Positions 49,473-59,894 are shown, counted from the stretch's first letter. The stretch is DNA of 64,000 bases from Mycolicibacterium parafortuitum (GCF_010725485.1 NZ_AP022598.1:4216001-4280000); one strand, 5' to 3'. The notes: a model not told the origin generated them from the sequence alone. A program made the numbers and translations.

Positions 49473-51803
49473 TTACGCGGCGACCTGCTCCGCCTGGCCG
49501 GCAGGCACCAGCGCCTGCGCGACGATGTCGGCGACGTCGGTCATCGGCCGCACGTCGAGTGCCTCCAGCACGTCGGCGGGCACGTCGTCGAGATCCGCCT
49601 CGTTGCGCTGAGGGATGAACACGCATCCCAACCCGGCGCGCTGGGCGGCGAGCAGCTTCTGCTTCACCCCGCCGATCGGCAGCACCCGGCCGTTGAGCGT
49701 GACCTCACCGGTCATCCCGACGTCGGCGCGCACCTGGCGCCCGGTGGCCATCGAGACCAGCGCGGTCACCATCGTCACGCCTGCCGACGGCCCGTCTTTG
49801 GGCACCGCACCGGCGGGGACGTGGATGTGGATGCGACGGTCCAGGGCCTTCGGGTCGACGCCGAGTTTGGCCGCGTGGGAGCGGACGTAGGACAGCGCGA
49901 TCTGCGCGGACTCCTTCATCACGTCGCCCAGTTGGCCGGTCAGCTGCAGTCCCGGCTCTCCATCGGTCGCGCCGGCCTCGATGTAGAGGACGTCACCACC
50001 CATACCGGTCACCGCCAGACCCGTGGCGACCCCGGGCACCGCGGTGCGCTCGGCCGACTCCGGGGTGAAGCGCGGACGCCCCAGGTACGCGACGAGATCG
50101 GCCTCGTCGATGACGATCGGTCCAGACCCGGCGGCGAGCTTCGTCGTCGCCTTGCGCATCGCCTTGGCCAGCAGCCGTTCGAACTGCCGCACCCCGGGCT
50201 CGCGGGTGTAGTCCGCGGCGATCTTGCGCAGCGCCGCGTCGGTGACGGTGACCTCGTCGTCGGTCAGCGCCGCACGATCGCGCTGGCGCGGCAGCAGGAA
50301 GTCGCGGGCGATCGCCAGCTTGTCGTCGGCGGTGTAACCGTCGAGCTCGACCAGCTCCATCCGGTCCAGCAGTGCCGTCGGGATGTTCTCGATGACGTTG
50401 GCCGTCGCGAGGAACACCACGTCGGACAGGTCCAGGTCCAGATCCAGGTAGTGGTCGCGGAACGTGTGGTTCTGCGCCGGATCCAGCACCTCCAGCAGCG
50501 CGGCCGCCGGGTCACCGCGGTAGTCGGAGCCGACCTTGTCGATCTCGTCTAGCAGCACAACGGGATTCATCGATCCCGCCTCGCCGATGGCCCGCACGAT
50601 GCGGCCAGGCAGTGCGCCGACGTACGTGCGCCGGTGCCCCCGGATCTCCGCCTCGTCGCGCACGCCGCCGAGGGCGACGCGGACGAACTTGCGGCCAAGT
50701 GCGCGCGCGACGGACTCGCCGAGCGAGGTCTTGCCGACCCCGGGCGGGCCGGCGAGCACCATGACCGCGCCGGAACCGCGACCGCCGACGACGGACATGC
50801 CGCGCTGGGTGCGACGGGCACGCACGGCGAGGTACTCGACGATGCGGTCCTTGACGTCCTCGAGGCCGTGATGGTCGGCGTCGAGGATCTCCCGGGCGGA
50901 CTTCAGATCCGTCGAATCCTCGGTGGTCACGTTCCACGGCAGGTCCAGCACGGTGTCGAGCCAGGTGCGGATCCAGCCGCCCTCCGGGCTCTGCTCACTG
51001 GACCGCTCCAGCTTGCCGACTTCACGCAGGGCCGCCTCGCGCACCTTCTCGGGCAGATCGGCGGCCTCGACGCGGGCCCGGTAGTCGTCGGTCGACTCGT
51101 CACCGTTCTCGTCGAGCTCACCGAGCTCCTTGCGGATCGCCGCGAGTTGCTGGCGCAGCAGGAATTCCTTCTGCTGCTTCTCCATGCCGGTTCGGACGTC
51201 CTCGGCGATCTTGTCGTTGACCTCGGTCTCGGCCAGATGGTCACCGGTCCAGCCGATGAGCAGCCGCAGCCGCTCGTCGACGTTCTCGGTCTCCAGCAGC
51301 TGACGCTTCTGCACGTCGCTGAGGTAGGACGCGTAGCCGGCGGTGTCGGCCAGCGCGGAAGGGTCGGTGATCTTGTTGACCACGTCGACGATCTGCCATG
51401 CCTCGCGGCGCTGCAGCATCGCCAGCAACAGCTTCTTGTATTCGGCGGCAAGCGTTTTGGTCTCGTCGGTGGTCGCGGGTTCGGCGACTTCCTCGACGAG
51501 CACCCACAGCGCGGTGCCGGGGCCGCTGGCGCCGGATCCGATGTGGGCGCGTTTCTCGCCGCGCACCACCGCGACCGCACCGCCGCCGGGCAGACGCCCG
51601 ACCTGCACGACCGATGCCAGCACACCGTAGGTGGGGTAGCGGTCGTCGAGGCGCGGCGCGATCAGCAGCTTGCCGGACTCACTGGCCTGCGCGGCGTCGA
51701 CCGCGGCGCGGGCGGCGTCATCCAGTTCGATCGGGACGACCATCCCGGGCAGAACGATCGGTTCGGCGACGAAGTGCACGGGGACTTGCAAAGCTTCAGG
51801 CAT
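49473..51803 (-). CDS. lon: ATP-dependent Lon protease
   Basis: 776 residues from ATG 51803, preceded by a perfect AGGAGG. N-terminal LON substrate domain (about 1-190), coiled-coil region, AAA+ module with Walker A GPPGVGKTS and 'NPVVLLDEIDKVG', and a C-terminal protease domain with Ser in KDGPSAGVTMV (about 673) and Lys in GGVKQKLLAA (about 714). Degrades misfolded proteins. M. tuberculosis lacks Lon while fast growers such as M. smegmatis have it. A HAIR-like palindrome cluster lies 17-50 bp upstream. Confidence 0.97.
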   Translation of the reverse strand: MPEALQVPVHFVAEPIVLPGMVVPIELDDAARAAVDAAQASESGKLLIAPRLDDRYPTYGVLASVVQVGRLPGGGAVAVVRGEKRAHIGSGASGPGTALWVLVEEVAEPATTDETKTLAAEYKKLLLAMLQRREAWQIVDVVNKITDPSALADTAGYASYLSDVQKRQLLETENVDERLRLLIGWTGDHLAETEVNDKIAEDVRTGMEKQQKEFLLRQQLAAIRKELGELDENGDESTDDYRARVEAADLPEKVREAALREVGKLERSSEQSPEGGWIRTWLDTVLDLPWNVTTEDSTDLKSAREILDADHHGLEDVKDRIVEYLAVRARRTQRGMSVVGGRGSGAVMVLAGPPGVGKTSLGESVARALGRKFVRVALGGVRDEAEIRGHRRTYVGALPGRIVRAIGEAGSMNPVVLLDEIDKVGSDYRGDPAAALLEVLDPAQNHTFRDHYLDLDLDLSDVVFLATANVIENIPTALLDRMELVELDGYTADDKLAIARDFLLPRQRDRAALTDDEVTVTDAALRKIAADYTREPGVRQFERLLAKAMRKATTKLAAGSGPIVIDEADLVAYLGRPRFTPESAERTAVPGVATGLAVTGMGGDVLYIEAGATDGEPGLQLTGQLGDVMKESAQIALSYVRSHAAKLGVDPKALDRRIHIHVPAGAVPKDGPSAGVTMVTALVSMATGRQVRADVGMTGEVTLNGRVLPIGGVKQKLLAAQRAGLGCVFIPQRNEADLDDVPADVLEALDVRPMTDVADIVAQALVPAGQAEQVAA

Positions 51804-51820
51804 CAATCCTCCTGGGGTAC

Positions 51821-51853
51821 GTTCAACCCAAAGTTGAACCTGCTCGACTCAAC
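51821..51853. promoter_or_regulatory. HAIR-like operator upstream of lon
   Basis: Three related arms: GTTCAAC (51821-51827), GTTGAAC (51833-51839) and ACTCAAC (51847-51853). The first two form a perfect palindrome around CCAAA; the last two fit HAIR (CTTGAGT-N7-ACTCAAG) at 10 of 14 positions with the right 7-bp spacing. HspR is the expected repressor. Confidence 0.55.
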
Positions 51854-51932
51854 CTTGTGGCGCTCACCTTTTGTTCCCCGGGCATTTCGCCCGCAGCGGA
51901 ATAGCGGGCGGCGGGCAATGGTCGTAGCCCGT

Positions 51933-52685
51933 ATGACCGAGCACGAGGACGGCATCACCGGAAAGGTCGTCGCGATCACCGGCGCGAGCAGCGGGATCGG
52001 GGCGGCGACGGCCCGCCGGCTGGCGGCGCGCGGCGCGCGGCTCGTGCTCGGAGCGCGCCGGGTGGATCGGCTGGATGCGCTCGCCGACGAGTTGCGCGCG
52101 GCCGGGGCGCAGGTCGTCGTCACCGCGACCGACGTCACCCGGGCCGCGGACCTGGACGCGCTCGTCGCCGCCGCCGTCGCCGAGTACGGGCGCCTCGACG
52201 TCCTGGTCGGCAATGCCGGGATCGCGGCGACCGGCCCGATCGCCGACGGCGACGTCGCGGACTGGATGGCGATGGTCGACGTCAACCTGCGTGGCGTTCT
52301 GCACGGGTTCGCCTCGGCGACACCGGTTTTCCGGCGTCAGGGGCGCGGCCATTTCGTGACCACGGTGTCGACGTCGGGGCTGAAGATCGTGCCGGGCCAG
52401 GGGGTGTACGCCGCGACGAAGAACGCGGTCCGCACGGTGATGGAGGCGCTGCGGCAGGAGTCGACCGACGGCGTCATCCGCACGACGTCGATCTCTCCGG
52501 GTTTTGTGAACACCGAGCTCGACGCGTCTGTCACCGATCCCGAATTGCGCAGGCGGGTCCGGGCCGACATGGACGCGTTCGGCCTGGACCCGGACGCGGT
52601 GGCCCGCGCCGTCGCGTTCGTCATCGAGCAGCCCGACGGCGTGGAGATCGGCGATCTGACGATCCGCCCGACCGTCCAGGGCTGA
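51933..52685 (+). CDS. Short-chain dehydrogenase/reductase
   Basis: 250 residues from ATG 51933; an ATG at 51918 in the same frame is possible. Motifs: TGASSGIG (about 14-21), NAGIA, Ser in TTVSTSG, YAATK. Classical SDR of the NADP-type ('GARRVDRL' after beta-2). Divergent from lon with about 130 bp between starts. Substrate unknown. Confidence 0.88.
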   Translation: MTEHEDGITGKVVAITGASSGIGAATARRLAARGARLVLGARRVDRLDALADELRAAGAQVVVTATDVTRAADLDALVAAAVAEYGRLDVLVGNAGIAATGPIADGDVADWMAMVDVNLRGVLHGFASATPVFRRQGRGHFVTTVSTSGLKIVPGQGVYAATKNAVRTVMEALRQESTDGVIRTTSISPGFVNTELDASVTDPELRRRVRADMDAFGLDPDAVARAVAFVIEQPDGVEIGDLTIRPTVQG

Positions 52686-52687
52686 GT

Positions 52688-52757
52688 TTTCGCCGAACTG
52701 GGATTCCTGGTCGTGATTTCGGGTCAAACCACAACCGGGAACCTCAGTTCGGCGAAA
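52688..52757. terminator. Long inverted repeat just after the SDR gene
   Basis: TTTCGCCGAACTG (52688-52700) and CAGTTCGGCGAAA (52745-52757) are perfect arms; pairing continues inward with a few mismatches for roughly 30 bp per arm. It begins 2 bp after the stop codon. No T-run. Confidence 0.6.
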
Positions 52758-52783
52758 CCGGGGGGGTGCCCGCCCGCACACAG

Positions 52784-52822
52784 CAGAGAGCCTGCCGCTC
52801 GGGGGAAACGGCAGGCTCTCTG
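52784..52822. terminator. Strong hairpin between convergent SDR and antigen 85 genes
   Basis: CAGAGAGCCTGCCG (52784-52797) pairs perfectly with CGGCAGGCTCTCTG (52809-52822) around an 11-base loop. It ends 15 bp before the stop of the minus-strand antigen 85 gene and can serve both strands. No T-run. Confidence 0.65.
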
Positions 52823-52837
52823 GGTGTGGGGTGGGTG

Positions 52838-53974
<1,137 letters not shown>

Positions 53975-54027
53975 CTAACGAAAAGGACTCAGGCCGGATT
54001 CGCCGGACATGCGGCGCCGGAGTGCCT

Positions 54028-55446
54028 TCAGTCGTCGACGGCCGCCATCAGGCGGCGCTCGCTCGCGCGCCGCTCGGCGATCACAGCGCCGAGCACCTGC
54101 AACAGAATGGGCTTTCGCCGGACCAGACGCTCGATCTCGTCGCGCGCGATCTCCAGCACGGTGAGCTCTCCGACCGCGTGGGCGGTGGCCAGCACCGGCT
54201 CGCGGGTGAGCGCGGTCTGTCCCAGGAAGTCGCCCCGCTCGAGGGTGCGGGCTGGGATCACCGCTCCGTCGCGGTCGGTCACCGTGAGGCTGACCCGCCC
54301 CGAGACGACGAACCTCATGCCGAACGGGACCTGCCCGGGCCGCTGCAGAAGTTCCCCGTCGCCATAGCGCACCAATCGCATCACCGCCGCGATGTCGTGC
54401 TGTTCCGCCTCGGTGAGCCGCAGCGTCGAGGCCACCGCGCGCATCGCCGAGGTGACCCGTTCCGGTGTGCCGAAGTCGTCGGCGACACCGTCCAGGCGCA
54501 AGCCTTCGCGCCGCGCCGCGTACCAGACCCAGCGCCGGAACGTGCTCCGCACCGCCTCGTCCAGGGCGGGGGTGTACAGCGGGATCGACGTCTCGTACTC
54601 GGCGCCGCCGAGATAGAGCGTGGTGATCCGGCCGTCGGTACGAACGTCCGGCAGCATCGCGGCGACGGCCGAGAGCATTGCGCACACGTCGTCCGGCGGG
54701 TCGCCGGCGTCGAAGTTCGTCACGAGCGTGAGCCGGTGCTCACCCGGCGGGCGGCTGTAGTTGGTGAACGACGCACCGGCGAGTTCGGCATTCGGCATCA
54801 CCAGAAGGTTGCCGCCGGTGTCGATATGGGTTGCGCGCCAATTGACCTCGACCACTTGCCCGTACGCGGCCGGCCGGCCCGCCGCGGTCGGCACGGTGAT
54901 CCAGTCGCCGAGCCGGAACGGTTGCTCGAACAGCAGCAGCAGACCCGAGATGATCTGGCCGACCGAGTTCTGAAGTGCCAGGCCGAGAACGATCGAGGTG
55001 ACGCCCAGCGCGGCGAACAGGCCGCCCACGTTGGCGCCCCAGATGTTGGCCATGATCACGGTGACGCCGACCGCGATCACCGCGAACCGCGCGACGTCGA
55101 GGAAGATCGACGGCATTCGCCTGCGCCAGCTGTCTTCCGGCGCCCCTTGGATCAGCGTGGCGTTGAAACCCGACAGCATCAACACCAGCAGGACGATCCC
55201 GAAGAGGGTGGCGACCACGCGCACCGAGGTGGCCTCGTCGGAGATCTCCATGGCCTGCACCAGGAGCAGCAGCAGGGCGCCCAGCGGCAGGATGTAGTTG
55301 CGCAGCAGTATCACCGGGCGGGCCAGCGCACTGCCGCGTCGTCGCAGCGCGTTGTGCACCTCGGTGAGCAGGACCAGGAGCACCGGGAAGCCGACGGCGA
55401 CCACGATGGCCCAGACCAACCACGTCGAGTTCAGCACGCTAATCAC
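54028..55446 (-). CDS. MscS-type channel with C-terminal cyclic-nucleotide-binding-like domain (Rv2434c-like)
   Basis: 472 residues from GTG 55446. About four to five transmembrane segments (10-180), then an MscS pore/beta domain ('LGVTSIVLGLALQNSVGQIISG', 'GDWITV', 'VNWRATHIDTGGNLLVMPNAEL'). The C-terminus (about 350-465) has the cNMP-binding fold, but the phosphate-binding cassette reads LGQTALTREPVLATAHA: the canonical Glu and Arg are replaced. Start overlaps the cyclase stop as GTGA. The order cyclase then channel equals Rv2435c-Rv2434c. Confidence 0.88.
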   Translation of the reverse strand: MISVLNSTWLVWAIVVAVGFPVLLVLLTEVHNALRRRGSALARPVILLRNYILPLGALLLLLVQAMEISDEATSVRVVATLFGIVLLVLMLSGFNATLIQGAPEDSWRRRMPSIFLDVARFAVIAVGVTVIMANIWGANVGGLFAALGVTSIVLGLALQNSVGQIISGLLLLFEQPFRLGDWITVPTAAGRPAAYGQVVEVNWRATHIDTGGNLLVMPNAELAGASFTNYSRPPGEHRLTLVTNFDAGDPPDDVCAMLSAVAAMLPDVRTDGRITTLYLGGAEYETSIPLYTPALDEAVRSTFRRWVWYAARREGLRLDGVADDFGTPERVTSAMRAVASTLRLTEAEQHDIAAVMRLVRYGDGELLQRPGQVPFGMRFVVSGRVSLTVTDRDGAVIPARTLERGDFLGQTALTREPVLATAHAVGELTVLEIARDEIERLVRRKPILLQVLGAVIAERRASERRLMAAVDD

Positions 55447-57608
55447 TGTGGGTGCCCCCGCAGCCGCCAGACCGGTTCGGTTCCGTGCTCGCCGGCCGAC
55501 TCACCGGCAGCGACGAACTCCAGCGTGTCGTGCATGACGTCGTACACCCGGGCGGTGACATAGATTCCGGCCTGCGGGTTACCTCGCTGCACCCGGAAGG
55601 CCAGGTCGACCGTCGCGCCCCACACGTCGTAGGTCAGGGTGGAGCGCCCGACCAGTCCGCTCGACACCGCGCCGTTGTCGATCCCCGCTCGGAGCCGCAG
55701 GTCGTACCCGGATTCGGCGGCGTAGCGGTCGACGATGCGGTCCATCTCGATCGCGAAGTCGACGGTGCGCCGAACGTTGTCCAATCGGGGGGTGTTCAGC
55801 CCGCAGGCTGCGACATACGCGTCGTGCAGGGTGCGCACGTGTTCGACACCGAGGCTCTCGGCGGCGGCGTCGAACTGCCGGGTCAGGCTGTTGATGACGA
55901 CCAGCAGCTCCTCGGAGGTCAGCCGGTGCGACAGGTCGTCGAGGCCCAGCACGTCGGCGAACAGCACGGTGACGTTGTTGTGGTCCTGGGCGATGGTTTC
56001 CTCTCCGTCGAGGTAGCGCCGCATCACCGGCTCGGGCATCAGGGACAGCATCAGCCGTTCGTTCTCGGCGCGCTGTTCCTCGAGTAACTTCTCCTTGATC
56101 GCCAGGTTCTGGCTCATGTCGTTGAATGTCGTTGTCAGATCACCGAATTCGTCGCGCGACCATACCGGGATGTTGACCTCGTAGTCGCCGGCGCCGATCT
56201 GCTGGGCGCCGGCCTGCAACCGTCGTATCGGGCGCACGAAAAGCCGGGCCAGCAGCATCGCCGCCAGGCACACCGCGAAGATGATGAGCACCGTCGACAA
56301 GACCAGTGTTCGGGTGAACTGGGACACCGGGGCGAAGGCCTCGTCGGTGTCGATCTTGGCGACGATCACCCAGTGCAGGCCCGGTAGATCCACGGGTGAG
56401 TAGGACTGCAGCGCCTGGTGGCCCAGATAGTCGTCCTCGATGAGCGCCCCGGTGTTGCCGCGTTGTGCCTCTTCGACGGACTCGGTGTTCACCGGTTGCA
56501 CCAAGGTGGTGCCACGACGATCGATGGACTCCTCGGCGATCTCGGGCGGGGTGCCGCCGTCGACGACATCGGAGACGAACGCCTCCCGGTTCTCACGAAA
56601 CAGTCGCGAGTCCGAGCGCATCAGGTCGTCGGGCCCGACCAGAATCGTCTCGCCGGTCTTACCCATCCCGGTGTCGCGCCACTGGCCCTTGGCCGTCATC
56701 AGGTCGTTGATCCGCGATATCGGGAACTGGACCGCCATCACGCCGGCGATCTGGTCCTGCGATCCGACGGGGGACAGGAACCACGCGGTCGGTTCTTCCG
56801 CGGGCAGATACCAGCCGAAGTCGGTGACACCGACGTAGTCGATCGAGTTGGACGCCAGCGCCTTCTCGTAGGCCTCGGTGAGTTGGCCTTCGCGGTAGGG
56901 CCCGGTGAGGATGTTGGTACCCAGGTCGGGTCCCTTGTACGCCGAGTAGACGACGTTGCCGTCGGTGTCGAGCAGCAGTAGGTCTTCGAATTCGAAACGG
57001 TGCACGATTTCGCGGAAGAACTCGTTGAAGCGGGCATTGGCCGCCGACCACCTGCTGCCGTCGCGCGCATCGTCGAACTCGATCGCCCGCTCCCAGTTCT
57101 CGAACGGGGCCGAGTACAGCGCCTGCAGGTACCGCTGCGGGTTCGATTTGGGCAGCAGGGCCCGGACGTCGACGCGGTTGCCGCCGTCGTCGAGCGTCAT
57201 GTCCGCGAACATGCGGTCGTAATACCGGCGCAGCGACGCCGCCTGCCCGATGTTGATGGTCGCCGCGTCCAGTTCGGCGAAGCCTGCGGTGAACGCTGCG
57301 ATCGCCTCCGCCGCTGTGTTGCCCCGGGAGTAGATCGCCAGAGAGTTCTTCAGGTCCGAGAACTGTGTCTCCAATTGGCGTGACTGTGACTCGCGGATCT
57401 CGGTGAGGCGGTCGAACACCGAGGCGCGCAGCGACGACCGGCCGGACTGGTAGCCGATCGCGCCGACCACGGCCGCCGACAGGATGCTGGTCAGAAGGAG
57501 CATCAGCAGCAGCTTGGACTGGATGCTCATCCTGGACAGCACGCCGTGGCGCCCGCGTCTCTTCCTCAGTTTCTCGGGTGCACGCACGGTCCTCGGGAAA
57601 AATGTCAT
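55443..57608 (-). CDS. Membrane class III nucleotide cyclase-like protein with Cache and HAMP domains (Rv2435c-like)
   Basis: 721 residues. Short cytosolic N-terminus, TM helix (about 30-52), large extracellular Cache-like sensor (about 53-435), TM helix (about 440-465), HAMP (about 466-518), coiled linker, and a class III cyclase domain (about 544-715). Metal Asp residues appear kept (552, 596), Arg672 is kept, but the substrate Lys position is Arg592 (VRTLHD) and the transition-state Asn is Asp668 (WGATVDLAFR). Activity is thus doubtful or altered. Coupled to the channel gene by GTGA. Confidence 0.85.
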   Translation of the reverse strand: MTFFPRTVRAPEKLRKRRGRHGVLSRMSIQSKLLLMLLLTSILSAAVVGAIGYQSGRSSLRASVFDRLTEIRESQSRQLETQFSDLKNSLAIYSRGNTAAEAIAAFTAGFAELDAATINIGQAASLRRYYDRMFADMTLDDGGNRVDVRALLPKSNPQRYLQALYSAPFENWERAIEFDDARDGSRWSAANARFNEFFREIVHRFEFEDLLLLDTDGNVVYSAYKGPDLGTNILTGPYREGQLTEAYEKALASNSIDYVGVTDFGWYLPAEEPTAWFLSPVGSQDQIAGVMAVQFPISRINDLMTAKGQWRDTGMGKTGETILVGPDDLMRSDSRLFRENREAFVSDVVDGGTPPEIAEESIDRRGTTLVQPVNTESVEEAQRGNTGALIEDDYLGHQALQSYSPVDLPGLHWVIVAKIDTDEAFAPVSQFTRTLVLSTVLIIFAVCLAAMLLARLFVRPIRRLQAGAQQIGAGDYEVNIPVWSRDEFGDLTTTFNDMSQNLAIKEKLLEEQRAENERLMLSLMPEPVMRRYLDGEETIAQDHNNVTVLFADVLGLDDLSHRLTSEELLVVINSLTRQFDAAAESLGVEHVRTLHDAYVAACGLNTPRLDNVRRTVDFAIEMDRIVDRYAAESGYDLRLRAGIDNGAVSSGLVGRSTLTYDVWGATVDLAFRVQRGNPQAGIYVTARVYDVMHDTLEFVAAGESAGEHGTEPVWRLRGHPQ

Positions 57609-57651
57609 TCAGATCACACATTCCCTGCCAGGGCTGGGGGTAAACGGAGCC

Positions 57652-58098
57652 GTGTCCGCCGATGACCCGTACGACCTCGCGCGTTTCGTCCAGGCGCAGC
57701 AGGGCAGCTATGCGGGTGCGTTGGACGAACTGCGGGCCGGCGCCAAACGCGGCCACTGGATTTGGTTCGTGTTCCCCCAATTGCGCGGGCTGGGGCGCAG
57801 CGCGACCGCCGAGAAGTACGGCATCCGCTCGCTGGAGGAGGCCCGCGCCTACCTGGCGCACCCGGTCCTCGGGCCGCGGTTACGCGAGTGTGCGTCGGTG
57901 CTGGCCACCCATGCCGGGCGGTCGGCGACCGACATCCTCGGCTATCCCGACGACCTGAAGGTGCGATCGTCGATGACGCTGTTCAGCCGGGCGGCCGACG
58001 GGGACGACCGAGCACCGTTGCGCGCCGTCCTCGACGCGTTCTACGACGGCCGCGACGATCCCGTGACCCTCGAGCTGCTCACCGCGGATTCAGGATGA
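57652..58098 (+). CDS. DUF1810-family protein
   Basis: 148 residues from GTG 57652 after ACGGAG. 'DLARFVQAQQGSYAGALDELRAG' and 'GHWIWFVFPQLRGLG' are hallmark DUF1810 blocks, with 'KYGIRSLEEARAYLAHPVLGPRL' following (each in parts). Function unknown; calpastatin-like in older labels. The end overlaps the convergent GH13 gene by 20 bp. Confidence 0.9.
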   Translation: MSADDPYDLARFVQAQQGSYAGALDELRAGAKRGHWIWFVFPQLRGLGRSATAEKYGIRSLEEARAYLAHPVLGPRLRECASVLATHAGRSATDILGYPDDLKVRSSMTLFSRAADGDDRAPLRAVLDAFYDGRDDPVTLELLTADSG

Positions 58099-59383
58099 GC
58101 CAGCCGTGGGCGGGCACCACGACGTCGGGAACGACCTCGGCCGGCGGCGCCCCCGATCCGGCGACGATCTCGGCGTGCCCGATTCCGAGTCCGGTCAGCG
58201 TCAACGGCAGCGGTTCGTCATCGACGTTGAGAGCCACGACGAGGGCGTCATCGTCGTTGCGGGTGATGTAGACGTAGCCGCCGTTGGTCACCGACAGCGG
58301 TGTGGTGCGCGCGAAGCGCAGCCACGGATGCCTGCGGCGCAACCCGATCAGATGCTGATGGGTGCGGTACAGCTGGTGGCCGTGCTCGCCCACACCGTCG
58401 AAGGGCGAGGTGAATTCGGGCCGCACCGCGTCGTCGCCGCCGAACCGTTCCTCTTTCACCCCGCGGTAGGCGACTTCGTCACCGGCGTACACGCTCGGGG
58501 TGCCGCCGGTGGTGAGCAGGACGACCAGGGCGTGCTCGACGTGGACGGGGTTCTCCAACTGGCTGGCGATCCGGGTGACGTCGTGGTTGCCGATGAACGT
58601 CAGTGGCACAAAGGTGTCGAGGAATTCGTTGTGCCGGGTCAGTGCCCAGTCGAGTTCGTGGAAGTTGACGTCGTTGATGCTGCTCCAGATCGCCTTCCAC
58701 AGTTCGTATTGCGTGACGGAGTCGAAGCCGGAGTCGCGTACGCGGGCCGCGTAGTCGCCGTGGATCACCTCGCCGACGAACCACGCCTCCGGATGGCTCT
58801 CCCGGACCCGGGGCAGTACCTGCGCCCAGAACGCGTCGGGTACGGCGTAGGCGGCGTCGAGACGCCAGCCGTCGGCGCCGCGGTCCAGCCAGTGCCGCAT
58901 CACGTCGACGGTGTAGTCGATGACCTCGGAATTGCGGTGGTTCAACGCGATCAGGCCGCCGTGACCTTCGAAGGTCACGAACTCGCCGCCGCGTGTGCGG
59001 AACCACGAGGTGTCCCCGCCTTCGACGGCGTCCCGGTATCGCGGGAAGTCGGTGCCGACGTGGTTGAACACGCCGTCGAGCAGAATCCTCAGGCCGCGCC
59101 TGCGCGCCTCGGCGACCAGGTGGTCGAAATCGCCGTCATCGCCGAGCCGGGGGTCGATGCGGTAGTGGTCGGTGGTGTCGTAGCCGTGGGTCGAGGACGC
59201 GAAGACGGGACCGAGCGCCAGTCCCGACGTGCCGAGTTCCAGCGCGTAGTCGAGCCAGTCGACGAGGCGCCGCAACCTGTGCTCGTCAGGACCCGGAGCC
59301 GGATCGGCAGGGTGGGCGCCGACGAACCCGAGCGGGTACACCTGCCACCAGATCGCGTGCTCTACCCACGCCGGCTCGGTCAT
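58079..59383 (-). CDS. GH13 alpha-amylase-family glycosidase
   Basis: 434 residues. TIM barrel with the four GH13 regions: DGVFNHVG (103-110), GWRLDAAYA with nucleophile Asp176, VGEVIHG with acid/base Glu205, and FIGNHDVTR with Asp268. A small C-terminal beta domain follows. No signal peptide, so it acts in the cytoplasm on alpha-glucans, glycogen or trehalose-type sugars; specificity unknown. The deaminase gene lies 28 bp upstream on the same strand. Confidence 0.92.
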   Translation of the reverse strand: MTEPAWVEHAIWWQVYPLGFVGAHPADPAPGPDEHRLRRLVDWLDYALELGTSGLALGPVFASSTHGYDTTDHYRIDPRLGDDGDFDHLVAEARRRGLRILLDGVFNHVGTDFPRYRDAVEGGDTSWFRTRGGEFVTFEGHGGLIALNHRNSEVIDYTVDVMRHWLDRGADGWRLDAAYAVPDAFWAQVLPRVRESHPEAWFVGEVIHGDYAARVRDSGFDSVTQYELWKAIWSSINDVNFHELDWALTRHNEFLDTFVPLTFIGNHDVTRIASQLENPVHVEHALVVLLTTGGTPSVYAGDEVAYRGVKEERFGGDDAVRPEFTSPFDGVGEHGHQLYRTHQHLIGLRRRHPWLRFARTTPLSVTNGGYVYITRNDDDALVVALNVDDEPLPLTLTGLGIGHAEIVAGSGAPPAEVVPDVVVPAHGWLILNPR

Positions 59384-59411
59384 ATCGGCTCCTCGCGCAA
59401 GCGCTCGTCGG

Positions 59412-59894
59412 TCATATCGCTCGAAAAGCCCTCTCGTACAACGCCTTCATCTCCTCCGTCAGCTCCGCCGCCGGGCCGTCGACCGCGACTCCGGGGGCGA
59501 CCGCCGTGATGGGCAGCCCGGCCACCGGCGGCGGCGGGGCATTCCACTCGGCCAGCCACCGGGTCAGCTGCGCCGACGACGCGGCGTACACCACGCGCCC
59601 GAGACCTACCCACGCATGCGCGGCCGCACACATCGGGCAATGTTCCCCGCTGGTGTACACGGTGGCCCGGGCCCGCTCGGCGGGACTCAGGTGCTCGACG
59701 GCCCATTTCGCGATCGCGTATTCCGGGTGCCGGGTCGCATCACCGTCCTTGACGCGGTTGTGGTCCTCGAAACGGGTCACCCCGTCGCCGTCGAGCAGCA
59801 GCGAGCCGAAGGGCTCGTCGCCGCCGTCGAGCGCCTCACTGGCGAGCTCGACGCATCGCCGCAGGTGACGCAGGTCCTCGTCGGTGACTGCCAC
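59412..59894 (-). CDS. Nucleoside/cytidine deaminase-family protein
   Basis: 160 residues. Zinc ligands and proton shuttle: HPEYAIAKW (HxE motif) and EHCPMCAAAH (CxxC motif, Cys-Pro-Met-Cys). CMP/dCMP deaminase superfamily, closest in layout to guanine deaminase or tRNA-type nucleoside deaminases. Probably a purine or cytosine deaminase in salvage. Upstream of GH13 in the same direction. Confidence 0.9.
   Translation of the reverse strand: MAVTDEDLRHLRRCVELASEALDGGDEPFGSLLLDGDGVTRFEDHNRVKDGDATRHPEYAIAKWAVEHLSPAERARATVYTSGEHCPMCAAAHAWVGLGRVVYAASSAQLTRWLAEWNAPPPPVAGLPITAVAPGVAVDGPAAELTEEMKALYERAFRAI

Noticed and set aside
50634..51932. N-terminal extension of the SDR frame through lon
   Set aside because: Coding evidence lies on the minus strand (Lon AAA+ module); the SDR starts at 51933 with a canonical N-terminus.
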